NCBI GenBank assembly: GCA_022560025.1
Contig: JAFISE010000064.1
Location: 50,004-114,003, forward strand
DNA from: Stagonosporopsis chrysanthemi
Lineage: Eukaryota; Ascomycota; Dothideomycetes; Pleosporales; Didymellaceae
Length of the DNA: 64,000 nt
Reading direction: 5' to 3'
Below the pieces are notes generated by a model that was given only the letters and a program-made list of their open reading frames with translations, was not told where the DNA came from and ran no database searches. Below, in pieces: positions 44,914-54,794 of the stretch. A program made the position numbers and the translations under genes. Position 1 is the stretch's first letter, and every line of letters starts with the position of its first letter.

Positions 44914-45906
44914 AGAGTTCATTGTACGTGCGCATCAAGGTGCATAGGATCAGAATTTGTTAGCAATGTTTCTTTGGGCATTTCAGGTGCATCATTACGG
45001 CCTCACGACATCACAGGGAAGACAGGTGGGATTTAGCATTGTAGGTAGTTCGGGCGTCTTCCCTCACCGGCGACGCCGAAGGTCATAGCTGGTGGCTCAA
45101 GTAGAATGGCAGGACATCGACGTCAGTGAATGAAATACTGATTTCGAAATCATATCGCGCAAGATTGGGAGTGTTTGGTCTCCCATGGTTTCGAACTGCT
45201 CTCGGGCTGGTGATGAGTGGAGACACAAGTGGAGTCCAGCCTCGCGATCGCCAACCTAATCTTAGACGTGGTCCATGCCTCCAGACCGCTACATCTCGCC
45301 TCTCCTGGATCAACATAACAAAACGAACAGCACGACCCGACGGCAGCTACGGTTTGCAATCTCATGCCTAGACAATCCGAATGTCTCTAAAAGAGAGACC
45401 ACAGCGAGACCAAAGCTTTTGCCACGCATAAGCTCCTTCTTTGATATGAGTAAAGAAAGGGATGAGCACTGACATGGCGCGTTGGCGTAGGCGGTGGGCG
45501 TAACGGAGAGTGGAGACAGGGCAGAACAGCACAGCAAGCAGCTCGTGCGCTTCTCCAGACGAGATGAAGAGGCTCCTTTAAGACGATGTCTTGCCCTGGA
45601 CCCGAAGGACTGAGGGGTTCTCTCTGATTCTTGGTTTCTCGATTTCTATCGTGTTTTTACTACAATTGGAAAGTTCTTCTTCTTCTATTCTTCTTCTCTA
45701 GCCAACATATTGTCACAAGGCGCCGTCGAGAAGTTTCCTTCAATCACTTCGCGGAAGAAAAATCCACACGTCCTCCCAGTCCTGCAGCGCAGGCACCGAA
45801 CTCGTCGCCGCGGTCGAATCGCCCTCCCCCGAATCAACTCCCCCGCCAACCACACCAACCACACCCACACTCCCGCAGCCTCGCACCCGCAAATACACCT
45901 CCCACA
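44914..45906. other. Intergenic between UFD4 and a small membrane protein
   Basis: 3' UTR plus promoter. A long frame upstream of ATG 45907 starts only at TTG and is Pro/His-rich, so it is read as 5' UTR. A TTCTTCTTC-like pyrimidine tract lies at about 45675-45700. Confidence 0.4.
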
Positions 45907-46302
45907 ATGCCATCCTCCCTCCTCCCCCGCGACGACTCCTCCGCCGGCACGGTCGCAGTCGTAATCTTCATCGCAGGCGCCTGCGTCCTAGTGCTCCTCA
46001 TAATCCTGATCCTGCTATTCTTCAAAAAGCGACACAGCGCGCGGCGCGGCGGCGGCGCCAAAAACTCGACATTTATCCCGCGCCTCGAGCGCAGGGGCCC
46101 TAACTACGGGAAACTCGAGGACGACGAGGAGGGCGCGTGGAGTGCGGATATGGGTGCGCAGGACGGCTTAGGTGCTTCGAGTGGAAATGCTGGGACGGGG
46201 GCTAAGGGCGGGTATGCCCCGGTGCATGATGAGAGTATGGGGTATCAGAGTCAGACGATGCAGCATGGGGGGGATGGGGTGGGGAAGGAGGCGTATAGGT
46301 GA
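45907..46302 (+). CDS. Small single-pass membrane protein
   Basis: A 131-aa protein from ATG 45907. A short N-terminus (MPSSLLPRDDSSAG) precedes one strong transmembrane helix (about 15-39, VAVVIFIAGACVLVLLIILI). A basic stop-transfer stretch (FFKKRHSARR) and a Gly/Ala/Tyr-rich cytosolic tail follow. The positive-inside rule puts the N-terminus outside (type III). Layout resembles many short fungal plasma- or vacuolar-membrane proteins of unknown role. No motif beyond this. Confidence 0.65.
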   Translation: MPSSLLPRDDSSAGTVAVVIFIAGACVLVLLIILILLFFKKRHSARRGGGAKNSTFIPRLERRGPNYGKLEDDEEGAWSADMGAQDGLGASSGNAGTGAKGGYAPVHDESMGYQSQTMQHGGDGVGKEAYR

Positions 46303-46699
46303 GGTGGGGGGCTGGTTGGTGGTTGAGCGGATGGCGGGGGGTGGAGGGTGAGGTGTGTGAACGTCTTTCAGGGGGATGTATAACAAACGGAGAGGAGCTG
46401 AGGGGGAGATTTGGGCCGGAGGGTTTTTTTTAGAAGAGGAGTTGGATTTTCTTTCCTTTGTCAGGCATAGCGATCGGAGTCTTGTCCCCCATCCAATCGA
46501 ATGGGATTGTGTACATCCGCAGTTGAAGCAAAGTGTCAAGCGAGCGTGATTGATTCAAATGCATAGTCATTCCCTTCCAACATATTGAACACCCTAGAAC
46601 CCGTGCCAATTATTTCACGTTGTCTCAACTTTTGTCGACGGTCCGGTATCAAGCCATAGGCTCAATCGTGCAAGCTCGTCTTCGCCTGCTGCGAGCTAT
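46303..46699. other. Intergenic, convergent 3' ends
   Basis: G-rich then mixed sequence between convergent genes. Nothing else seen. Confidence 0.4.
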
Positions 46700-48352
46700 T
46701 CAGTTATCATCATCATCGTCGTCGTCGTCCTGAGAGTTGGCCGCGCTGGCGGCGGACTGCTGTCCCTTCTTGCCTCCGGAAGCAGACTGAGAAGCTCCAG
46801 CTCCGGTGGCGGCGCCAGTGCCGGTGGTAGCTCCTGTGCCTGTGGCAGCACCCGTTCCTGTAGCGGCGCCGGTACCGGTCTGGGAGTTAGAGCCTGTCGC
46901 GCCAGTGCCAGTCTGAGAGTTAGAGCCATTACCAGCGGTGGCTCCGGTACCAGTGGTAGCGCCGGTGCCAGTAGTAGCCCCTGTGCCTGTTTGGGAGTTG
47001 GAGCCTGTCACGCCAGTGCCAGTCTGAGAGTTGGAGCCTGTCGCGCCAGTGCCTGTGGTAGCTCCAGCACCAGTTGCAGCTCCAGTACCGGTTTGGGAGT
47101 TGGAGCCTGTCGCGCCGGTGCCAGTCTGAGAGTTGGAGCCTGTCGCGCCAGTGCCTGTGGTAGCTCCAGCACCAGTTGCAGCTCCAGTACCGGTTTGGGA
47201 GTTGGAGCCTGTCGTGCCGGTGCCGGTTGCAGCTCCGGTACCAGTCTGCGAGTTGGTGCCTGGAAAATGTAAGCTTGGGGTTGTGGAGAAGTGACTGAGA
47301 TATAACAAACCAGTAGCAGAGCCAGTCTGACCCTGTCCTGCGGTTCCAGCGGTGCCGGCGGTGCCAGCGGTGCCTGTTTGTCCCTGTCCGGCGCCTGTCT
47401 GTCCTTGTCCGGTAGCTAGAAATATCAGCGACTGCTCGGAAAGAACTGAAAGATAAACTCACTACCAGCGCCACCCTGAGTACCAGTGGTACCTGTAGCC
47501 CCAGTACCCTGAGTTCCAGTGGTTCCAGCTACACCATGTTAGTAAGATCATGCTGTAAGATGGACGAAAACATACTCTGACCGTTACCGATCGCGCCACC
47601 GCCTACACCAGCTCCCTGTTGAGTTTGTCCAGCACCTTGCTGAGTCTGTCCAGCACCTTGCTGGGTTTGACCGGCACCTTGCTGAGTCTGACCAGCACCT
47701 GTAGCAGTGGAGGTGGAGTTGTTACCGCCCTAGAGCAAGTCAGTCGGTAACTCTCAGACGGATCGAATGATTATACTTACATTAACGCCCGCACCATTGG
47801 CACCATTGGCACCATTGGTACCTGCGCCAGCAGAAGGCGAGGCCCTAGCACCGGCCGCACCCGCAGTGCCAGAAGTACCAGTGGCACCGCCTGCAGCATT
47901 GCCTCCAGCCGCATTGCCTCCAGCACCGCCGGCACCACCAGCAGCTCCGCCAATTAGGTCGGCAATGCCAGCAGCGCCGCCAGCAGCACCGCCAGCACCG
48001 CCAGCAGCACCAGCACCCCCGGCAGCACCTCCAATGAGATCAGCGATACCGCCCGCTCCGCCAGCGGCACCTGCTGCACCTCCTGCACCTCCGGCTCCGC
48101 CGCCCAGAGCGCCAAGAAGCTGATCAAGCTGGCGCTTAGTCCTCAACTTCTCATGGGCAATCTGGCGTACGGAGGAGACAAAGTGCGCGGGCATCTTCGC
48201 GGCACCATCGGTTTGCTTGTACACGTCAGTCTATGGGTGCTGATAGAGACTATAGTACTTACAACCCATCTTTTAGTAGAGTGGAGCTGTGCCGGAGCGG
48301 CGACAGTGGAAGCAGCCAGAGTGGCAAGGACAAGGGAGGCTTCGAACTTCAT
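46700..48352 (-). CDS. Secreted Gly/Thr/Ala/Gln-rich repeat protein
   Basis: Six exons (48352-48263, 48215-47781, 47729-47576, 47528-47463, 47415-47311, 47259-46700) with introns of 47-51 nt give 469 aa. Residues 1-19 are a signal peptide (MKFEASLVLATLAASTVAAP). Two Lys-Arg sites follow (STKR and LRTKR), probable Kex2 sites. Exon 2 is a Gly/Ala-rich block with IADLIGGAAGG units. Exon 3 repeats GAGQTQQ four times. Exons 5-6 repeat GSNSQTGTGA and GTGATTGTGA many times. The tail ends in eight Asp and Asn. There are almost no Cys or aromatic residues in the repeats. This looks like a low-complexity extracellular or wall-associated protein; no family recalled. Exon joins all restore the repeat register, which supports the model. 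Confidence 0.78.
46740..47258 (-). repeat. Coding minisatellite in the repeat protein
   Basis: The last exon is made of imperfect units encoding GSNSQTGTGA and GATTGTGA. Some blocks of 100 bp or more are nearly identical (for example 47020-47110 and 47115-47205), which implies recent internal duplication and a probable length polymorphism. Confidence 0.8.
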
Positions 48353-49605
48353 ATTGAGAGATTGAAATGTAAAGACAACTGCGCTGCAGTAAGTTGTAAG
48401 AGAAGAATTAAAGGCCGACTAGCAGCTTTGAAGAAGAAGTAAAAGGGAGAGGACCAAAGATAATAACTTTGGAAGAATGCTGATCGAGTATCGAACTGAA
48501 GAAAGAAAAGCCTACACTGGAGTAAAGCACCATATATATGAACCTCCATGGGGTAGGACCGAAACGGACAAGCCGCCCGGTCTCAGCTTGTTGATGCGTT
48601 CATCGCGCACCAGCAGCTGAGTAGCAACCAAATTGCGAGGCCGCAGCAATGCATGCGGGAAGGCATGCAGATCTGGATACCCTGAGGCAAGATGCTGCTG
48701 CGGAGCAGGTTGCGGATTGTCTAGTCTGTAACTGTGCCGTTGGGGATGGTCAAACGGTGGTGGTGGGCTGGGATCCACTGTTCGAGGGAAGCGAAGGCTT
48801 GTCTACTTGTCAGTGTGGCTCAGCACAAGTGAGCATCTGGTGGCATGACGCAGCATGGTACGGGCTTGATAGAAATATTCTTCTTGAAGCCATGACGTAT
48901 GTGTCGCTGCTGGATGAGGCGTGCTTGCTCTGGGTGGCTGTGAAAGACAGCTTGCCTTTTTAGTGCAAACATCGTTCTTTCACGACCTCTCACCTTGACG
49001 CAGCTCTTCCACGCACTCAACTATTGTTCTGCGGAAATACAACACCATCGCGGAGTATCTCATCAGCCACACCTCATCATCAACCGTCAATCTTACCAAG
49101 TTCGCCCCTCCGCCTTGCGATTTTCCAACCTTAGTGCAGCATCTCGCGTCGCGGCGCCCATGAAACGACAGCGCGGCGCCGTGGATCTCCGAGAGGAAAC
49201 CGCGCGTTTTGGTTTCGAAACCCCACAAATTACACGGTGACGAACGCAGCTGCTACATGGTATGTGAGAACCTTCATCTGACGTGCTGTCGTGAGTTTTG
49301 AGCGCGGTCTGGCCGCCATGAGGTGATGGGCGGGAACAAAGACGTGCGAGGTCGAGGGTTGGAAGAAGGTTAATTGCTAGCGACACGCTAGTAAGAGGGT
49401 CTGAAACGGGAGGATCCTCAGGCAGAGCCGCATCTGATCTCCGACCGGTAGGGCTGCGATGTGAACAGCGTTTCGACCATGAAAGCGACTGCGGTTGTGA
49501 GTGCTTCGTTCTACGATGCGCCGGTGATGCAGTCGATGGTCTATCTCAATATGGGTATCTCAACGCCAACCTTACATGCACAATATCCAAGCAGCACCTC
49601 CACAT
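48353..49605. other. Intergenic
   Basis: Promoter of the secreted repeat protein followed by spacer to the Cue2-like gene's 3' end. No supported gene. Confidence 0.4.
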
Positions 49606-51267
49606 TTATCTCCGTCTATTCACACCAGTGACGAGCAGCTCGCCAGAACCGACTTCAACTTTCCAACCTTCCTTGACCAAAGCTTTCACGACCGCAGGAC
49701 CGAGCTTGCCTCTGCCATCAGCGCTGTGTCTGCCCAAGCCAACAACAATCCTATAGCTGCCGGCTCCGCCTCGTGCGCCGCCATACTCAGCGATCCGCCG
49801 CTCGCCCAGCGAATTCCACCACATGTGTGTCCTCTGTCTGGCGATTCTGGTTGCGTCCGCTACGGTGACGCCGTGGAGATCAAGTATGGTAGACGAAGAT
49901 TGCTGTGCAACAAACGCGTCCGCATCAGCCTGGCTCATAACCTTCATGTTGGCATTCAAGTTTCGACCCTCTTGTGCATAGTACCCTGCAGCTGCCTTCA
50001 TGTACCCCCCTCGGCGATGCGCGGATGCAGCTTTCTCGAAAGCTTCGTTGCGCCGCAAGGCGACCGACGCAGTGGAGTGAGGACGGATCGATGATGGCAG
50101 CTCTGGAAGTTTGCTGACTTGGGGCTCGTCGTTTTCGAGCTGAACGGGCGCATATCTCAGGTCGAGCTTGATGCCGCCCTTGCCACCAGTCTCGCTTGCA
50201 GGTTGTTCGGTCAGGGCCTTCGCCAAGTCGCGAGCCTTGTCTGGTGAGCCATCTGCCAAGCGTACAAGGGCGACTGCCTGGTTCAGGCCGATAGAAGGGA
50301 AGTCCGCATTGAGAGCCATTGCATCCTCTACACTGCCCGCTTCAGGCTCTTGCCCCTCATACGCCTTCATGTCCTTGTTCACGAACGCTAGAATGGTTGC
50401 TGACAGCGACGCACCCCTCTCATGGTACAGAGATGAGACAAGCTTCGGAGAGAGCTCTGTGCGTGCGGTAATGAACTCCACATCGCGGCTGCTATTCTGC
50501 CAGCGATTGGGTGTCATTGGGCGTGATAGATCGGTTCCAGATACGTTGGCTGAGCTCAAGTCGTATAGCGAGAGCTTTTGTTTCTTCTTGCCCTTGCCCT
50601 TCCTGCTCTTCTGCGGAATATGGTGGCCCTCGAAGAATGCGTCTATGCCTTTAGCAACCGGCGCCGCTTCTTCGCTGGGGCTCGTCCTTGCATCCTCGAA
50701 GTAGGCGTGATTCAGCAACTCGTCTGTAGCTTTGCTGAAATCATCGTTGCATTTCTTCAGTGTATATGCAACAAGCTCTGGGCGCAGGTTTGGAAACGTC
50801 TCTGCGAGCAGCTGCTCCTTTGTCTTTGTGTCGAGTTGTTCAGTGTCTTTGTAGTAGCCTCCATCCCATGACTCCTCGGAGCCCTCTGCTGACCGCCCAT
50901 CCACGCTGAGCGACGTAAAATCGTTCGAGAGGTGTGTCGCGTCGGTCAACGTTGTACGCGTCGCCCATGTATCTGCATTCGAATCGGCGTCTGAGCAGTG
51001 CTTGCCCTGGATATCGCGCGCCGGGCCTCCGCCGCTGCCTGAGGCGTCAAAGTCGGTGGACTGTTCTGCGACGGCTGCGGCTTTGATTGGGTCGAGCAGC
51101 TCCCTTGCTTGCTCCAGTGCATTGGGCGCGTCTGCAAAGTCGTTGTAGAATGCAGCGACAAGGGCAGGGTCTATTGGTGGGCAGTATTCTTGCTGCAAAT
51201 TCGTCAGCGATGCTGTGCGACAGTAGCTGTGCATGTGTACCTCAAGAATGCGTAGATGTTCATCCAT
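49606..51267 (-). CDS. CUE2: Cue2-type CUE/DUF1771/Smr-domain endonuclease
   Basis: A 553-aa intronless protein from ATG 51267. A CUE-like ubiquitin-binding helix bundle lies at about 153-195 (LLAETFPNLRPELVAYTLKK). A lysine-rich stretch follows (KSRKGKGKKKQK). The DUF1771 helical region is at about 408-455 (RNEAFEKAASAHRRGGYMKA). The C-terminal Smr domain has the ILDLHGVTV motif (D463, H465) and the second motif GLGRHS (510-515). In yeast, Cue2 cleaves mRNA at collided ribosomes during no-go decay, with the DLH and GxGxHS motifs forming the active surface. Both are intact here. The N-terminal 150 residues are acidic and low complexity. Ribosome-quality-control function is inferred from domain order. 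Confidence 0.87.
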   Translation of the reverse strand: MDEHLRILEVHMHSYCRTASLTNLQQEYCPPIDPALVAAFYNDFADAPNALEQARELLDPIKAAAVAEQSTDFDASGSGGGPARDIQGKHCSDADSNADTWATRTTLTDATHLSNDFTSLSVDGRSAEGSEESWDGGYYKDTEQLDTKTKEQLLAETFPNLRPELVAYTLKKCNDDFSKATDELLNHAYFEDARTSPSEEAAPVAKGIDAFFEGHHIPQKSRKGKGKKKQKLSLYDLSSANVSGTDLSRPMTPNRWQNSSRDVEFITARTELSPKLVSSLYHERGASLSATILAFVNKDMKAYEGQEPEAGSVEDAMALNADFPSIGLNQAVALVRLADGSPDKARDLAKALTEQPASETGGKGGIKLDLRYAPVQLENDEPQVSKLPELPSSIRPHSTASVALRRNEAFEKAASAHRRGGYMKAAAGYYAQEGRNLNANMKVMSQADADAFVAQQSSSTILDLHGVTVADATRIARQRTHMWWNSLGERRIAEYGGARGGAGSYRIVVGLGRHSADGRGKLGPAVVKALVKEGWKVEVGSGELLVTGVNRRR

Positions 51268-52406
51268 CTTTAGTTCTGTAGTGATGCCGATTTATGTATG
51301 TATTTTGCATACTCATAACAAAGCCGTCTACTATGTGTATCTCACGTCCGGAGAGTAACGAGCGGACGGCCACAGATCAGACGAAAAGAGGCGCACCCTG
51401 ATTGCCTACTCGTTTTTGCGCGGCCGCCGCGTTCGGTGGTCGCTGTGTTACACGGAAACCCCACACAATCGATGATGAGGGGTCAAAAGTGCCGTTGCTT
51501 GGCGTGCTTTCGTGCGTTCAAAGCAAACCTGTCCAAAGCATGGTGACTGGAGCGGAGGGGTATCCAGAATGGACTGTCAGTGAAAGAGTTGACTTTACAA
51601 AATGCGTCTATGATTGGATCCTAGACGTCATCAGGTACCTAGCGTGTCGTCCAGAGGCGCTACTACGGTCGGCGCACACTTGCGATTCAGTCACGACATG
51701 GTGCGATGATGTCCTAAAGGATTCTTGGACTAATACACTGAGTCTCGCTTTGCCAACCGCTCAAGCGATGTAGGTGTAACGCGTCGCGCTCGTTGTGTGC
51801 GTGGGACGGGCCGAATTCGATGTTAACATTCTCATGTCCCCTGCAACACAATTCAATCTGCAACTAGAAAATCGGGACAGTGACATGTGCTCGCTGGCCA
51901 AAACCCAGACAGACTTACCAATGTCTGGGCATCATGGTTTCGCAATCCAACACAATAGACCGATACAAATTCGGGGCCATGTTCAAATAGTCGAATTCCT
52001 ACCTACCCCCATCGCTAAGCAATGTCTATGAGTCCCCGCACTCAAGTTGTTGGGTGGAGAGCAATATCACATCAAGCTCAAAGCTCAAAGCAGCAGTAAC
52101 CTACGCCTTTCATGCTTTGAAACAGATCCGCTTACAGTTGAAGGACTGGCGAGCAATACGAGGCTAGTAGCTTGGAAACGAAAGAAGACCAGACGACAGC
52201 GAGACATAGATGACATCATGATCCAGAGTCTTTGAGAGGGTGGGTAAATGGAACGTGCGAATGGACAAGTATTTGATTTGCTAGAATCGACTCGATTCTT
52301 GAGTAAATGTACATTCTTCGCTGTCACGAATATTTTCAAACCTTCGTGCTTACATATCTGCACATTTTAATCTCTGTAAGACTTGATATGCGCAGATTTC
52401 TGCCAC
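51268..52406. other. Intergenic
   Basis: More than 1.1 kb with several medium frames on the plus strand, the largest starting at TTG. None shows a domain or convincing splicing. Confidence 0.4.
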
Positions 52407-53237
52407 TCAAAGAGCTCTAGCTTTACAGAACGAGCACTCGAGTAGATAGAGGGGTTCCGGGCGAAAAAGCCACAAGATGAAGATGTCCCAGGCTTGCGAG
52501 ACGATGAAGGAAACCACTAGAATGAACGCAAGCATTACGGTGTCTTGCTTGCTGTTGCAAGACCCATCGAACCACCATCTGACAAGAAGTACAGACAGTG
52601 ACGCTGCGACAGAAACGTCGCTGCAGCGCACCATGATCTCCGGTATCGGGACACCTGCTACCATTCCCATTATGACGTGTACTGTCATTGCAATGTAGAG
52701 TGTAAAGTCCTGAATTAAAATAGACTCAGTGATCATGAAGTCGAGTGTTGGATTGCGCTCGGCCAGCGTTGTGCAATGTGTGATGATTCTCGATGCCCAG
52801 TTATAAGGGTTGCTCTTCCATACGAGAATTTCGATCGCCTTCCACATCAGCCGCAAGGGATTTCGAAGCCATGCTGGTGCAGTAGCGCAGAATGCCAGTA
52901 GCTGATGATATAGCGTAACGAGCTTAGTTGCGGCATGAAAGAGTGCCATCTCGAGGAAAACCGAGATCGTGGCCATCATAGAACCTCGGTGCCATGCGCA
53001 TCGACAGATGGGACACATATGACCGTTTGGTGCGTCGACGACGGTTTGTAAGCAGCCAGCGCCGAAGACATGGTTACACGGCAATACTCGTACGCTTTTG
53101 TGTTTGTCGTCATACTGACCCCAACAAAAGGAGCAGCGGTTGTTGTAGTGCACATCGTTCGGGTTCGCTGTGACGACATTACTGTTGAGGAATGTTTGCT
53201 TGGATACCCCCAGGTAGCGGTCGAGAAGATTCATCAT
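52407..53237 (-). CDS. RING-finger membrane protein
   Basis: A 276-aa protein from ATG 53237. The RING-like domain uses C35-x2-C38, C54-x-H56, C62, C75-x2-C78. The position that is normally the fifth ligand is Gly59 (LPCNHVFGAGCL), a variant common in some fungal RING proteins but lacking one classical zinc ligand. Three or four hydrophobic segments follow (for example MATISVFLEMALFHAATKLV, then VMLAFILVVSFIVSQAWDIF), so it is probably anchored in an internal membrane with the RING in the cytosol. A ubiquitin-ligase role is inferred from the RING alone. No introns needed. Confidence 0.7.
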   Translation of the reverse strand: MMNLLDRYLGVSKQTFLNSNVVTANPNDVHYNNRCSFCWGQYDDKHKSVRVLPCNHVFGAGCLQTVVDAPNGHMCPICRCAWHRGSMMATISVFLEMALFHAATKLVTLYHQLLAFCATAPAWLRNPLRLMWKAIEILVWKSNPYNWASRIITHCTTLAERNPTLDFMITESILIQDFTLYIAMTVHVIMGMVAGVPIPEIMVRCSDVSVAASLSVLLVRWWFDGSCNSKQDTVMLAFILVVSFIVSQAWDIFILWLFRPEPLYLLECSFCKARAL

Positions 53238-53452
53238 TGCCGACGGTCGGGCGGTGGATTGACGTGAGAGTTGAGTGTATAGATATCAGGAGTTGTGTGT
53301 GACTGGATGAAGACTACAAGAATCTAACTCGGTCACATAAGTAGACCCAGAACACCAAACCAGTGAAAGATATAATCGAACGATAGCGCCGAGAATAGTC
53401 AGTGAAAGAGTCGCTCTTCTAACAAGGGAAACATGAGCAAAGAGACTGAGAT

Positions 53453-53704
53453 TCATGCCAGTCTGAGACGAGCTGTTTCTGTACGTGAAGCAAAGGGCAA
53501 GAGGTAAAAACTCAAACAGCGTGTAACGCTAAGCATAAGTATGGTATCGAAGATTGGCCAGCTATTGGACCAGCCGAGAGAGTCTCTGACAAAATCAGAC
53601 AGAACTGAAATAACCGCGCAGAAAAACAGTTGTGATGTTTGTCTCGCTCCTCCAAAAGGCATCAGGGGCAGTATCGCATGGATAAAAAATAGCGTCGTCT
53701 GCAT
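53453..53704 (-). CDS. Possible small membrane protein or paralogous relic
   Basis: An 83-aa frame from ATG 53704 (MQTTLFFIHAILPLMPFGGA) with two hydrophobic segments. Its pattern (LSDFVRDSLGWSNSWPIFDT followed by a hydrophobic stretch) recalls the membrane half of the neighbouring RING protein. It may therefore be the tail of a decayed tandem duplicate. In-frame sequence extends 14 codons upstream without a Met. Confidence 0.3.
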   Translation of the reverse strand: MQTTLFFIHAILPLMPFGGARQTSQLFFCAVISVLSDFVRDSLGWSNSWPIFDTILMLSVTRCLSFYLLPFASRTETARLRLA

Positions 53705-53858
53705 AGCCTTGTTTAGTTGCCCAACTACAAAGCTCTTCACTTCCAAAGCTATTGACTCCTATGGTGGTTTTCATCTCACAGTGACTGACACGGTAGGCGG
53801 AGAAAGAACGTGCATGATATCTGCGGAATGGGAAAATTTGGCTGGACAGACGCGTCGC

Positions 53859-54794
53859 CTAGTAATCATCATCATCGTACCTGGCTTCGTCCCTCCCATC
53901 ATCGTAAGCGTTTTCCATACGATCTCCAAAGTCCTGAACATCGTCGACAGCGTCGTCCCACTTGTTCTCGACATCATCGCCGAAGTTCTCGACGCGACCG
54001 ACCTGCTCTCCTGTCCAGTTCGCAGCGTTCTCGGGGAAGTTCTCCACATCATCGACGGCGTTATCCCACTTGTCCTCCACCCTATCTCCAACATTCTCGA
54101 GGTTCCCGACTTGTTCACCAGTCCAGTTCGCGGCGTTTTCGGGGAAGTTTTCGATTTTATTGCCGAATTCGTCAAATCCCTCTTCTGTGTAGTTGTTAGT
54201 AATACTACAGTGACAAGAAGTGGCATCAAAGAACATACTGATGTTACCAGCCTCGTGCATCAAGATTGCACCGCCGACGAGACCGGCTACTCCACCAGCA
54301 GCGTACTTCCAAGCATTGCTGCCCTCTTTCTTCGGCTGTTCTTGAGGGGCATAACCACCACTGTAGCCACCCGGCTGACCGTAGCCTTGTGTTTGGCTGT
54401 AGCCACCTGGTTGTCCGTATCCACCGTATCCGCCCTGAGGCTGCCCATAGCCCTGTTGTCCATATGCCCCCCGTTGGTCATGGGCTCCTTGCTGTCCGTA
54501 TGCCCCTTGGTCCTGGTTGCCCGGCCCAGGATACTGATATGTGCGCTCGCCGGTCTGCTGGTTTACGAAGAGCCATCTGTTGTCGCGGGGATCCCACTCT
54601 GCGTACCACGGCGGGGAGACTGGCGGAGGGCCATATGAAGGCTGCGGCTGTTGGCCGTACTGCTGTTGACCGTATTGTTGTTGTCCGCCGTATTGCTGCT
54701 GCCCGCCGTATTGCTGCTGCCCGCCGTATTGCTGCTGCCCGCTAGCGTGGCTGTCACCTGTGAGTTTGTCCACGATGCTGTCGAGAAATCCCAT
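53859..54794 (-). CDS. Prion-like QQQYGG/WW-like protein with glycine zipper
   Basis: Two exons (54794-54248 and 54184-53859) around a 63-nt intron with a perfect TACTAAC branch point give 290 aa. Residues 19-50 repeat QQQYGG. Residues 62-91 resemble a WW domain (WYAEWDPRDNRWLFVNQQTG), though the second Trp is replaced by Tyr in ERTYQYPGP. A Gly/Gln/Tyr-rich stretch follows. A glycine-zipper segment (YAAGGVAGLVGGAIL, about 164-178) ends at the splice site. The C-terminal half is two near-identical 36-residue units starting ENFPENAANWTGEQVG plus a partial third, amphipathic and acidic, ending RYDDDDY. Function unknown; composition suggests self-assembly and membrane or lipid association. The intron is a multiple of three and lacks a stop, so retention would add 21 residues. 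Confidence 0.78.
   Translation of the reverse strand: MGFLDSIVDKLTGDSHASGQQQYGGQQQYGGQQQYGGQQQYGQQQYGQQPQPSYGPPPVSPPWYAEWDPRDNRWLFVNQQTGERTYQYPGPGNQDQGAYGQQGAHDQRGAYGQQGYGQPQGGYGGYGQPGGYSQTQGYGQPGGYSGGYAPQEQPKKEGSNAWKYAAGGVAGLVGGAILMHEAGNISMFFDATSCHCSITNNYTEEGFDEFGNKIENFPENAANWTGEQVGNLENVGDRVEDKWDNAVDDVENFPENAANWTGEQVGRVENFGDDVENKWDDAVDDVQDFGDRMENAYDDGRDEARYDDDDY
54675..54740 (-). repeat. Tandem 18-bp repeat (QQQYGG units)
   Basis: Near-perfect 18-bp units (CCGTATTGCTGCTGCCCG on the plus strand) repeated three to four times in the N-terminal coding region. Confidence 0.85.

Noticed and set aside
45631..45906. 92-codon extension of the small membrane protein
   Set aside because: It starts at TTG and is Pro/His/Arg-rich. 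ATG 45907 gives a normal start just before the helix.
46740..47258. Regular repeats considered as a CRISPR array
   Set aside because: Units are coding, imperfect and without spacers, inside a spliced secreted-protein gene of a eukaryote.
47260..48262. Similar intron lengths (three of 47 nt) as possible introner elements
   Set aside because: The intron sequences differ throughout apart from splice signals; 47-51 nt is simply the common size here.
51402..51773. 123-codon plus-strand frame
   Set aside because: It starts at TTG, has no domain or splice support, and sits in intergenic DNA.
53541..54638. 365-codon plus-strand frame with hydrophobic residues
   Set aside because: It is antisense to the WW-like gene. 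The minus strand has the repeats, splice signals and composition of a real protein, so the plus frame is a shadow, and the minus frame extends further.
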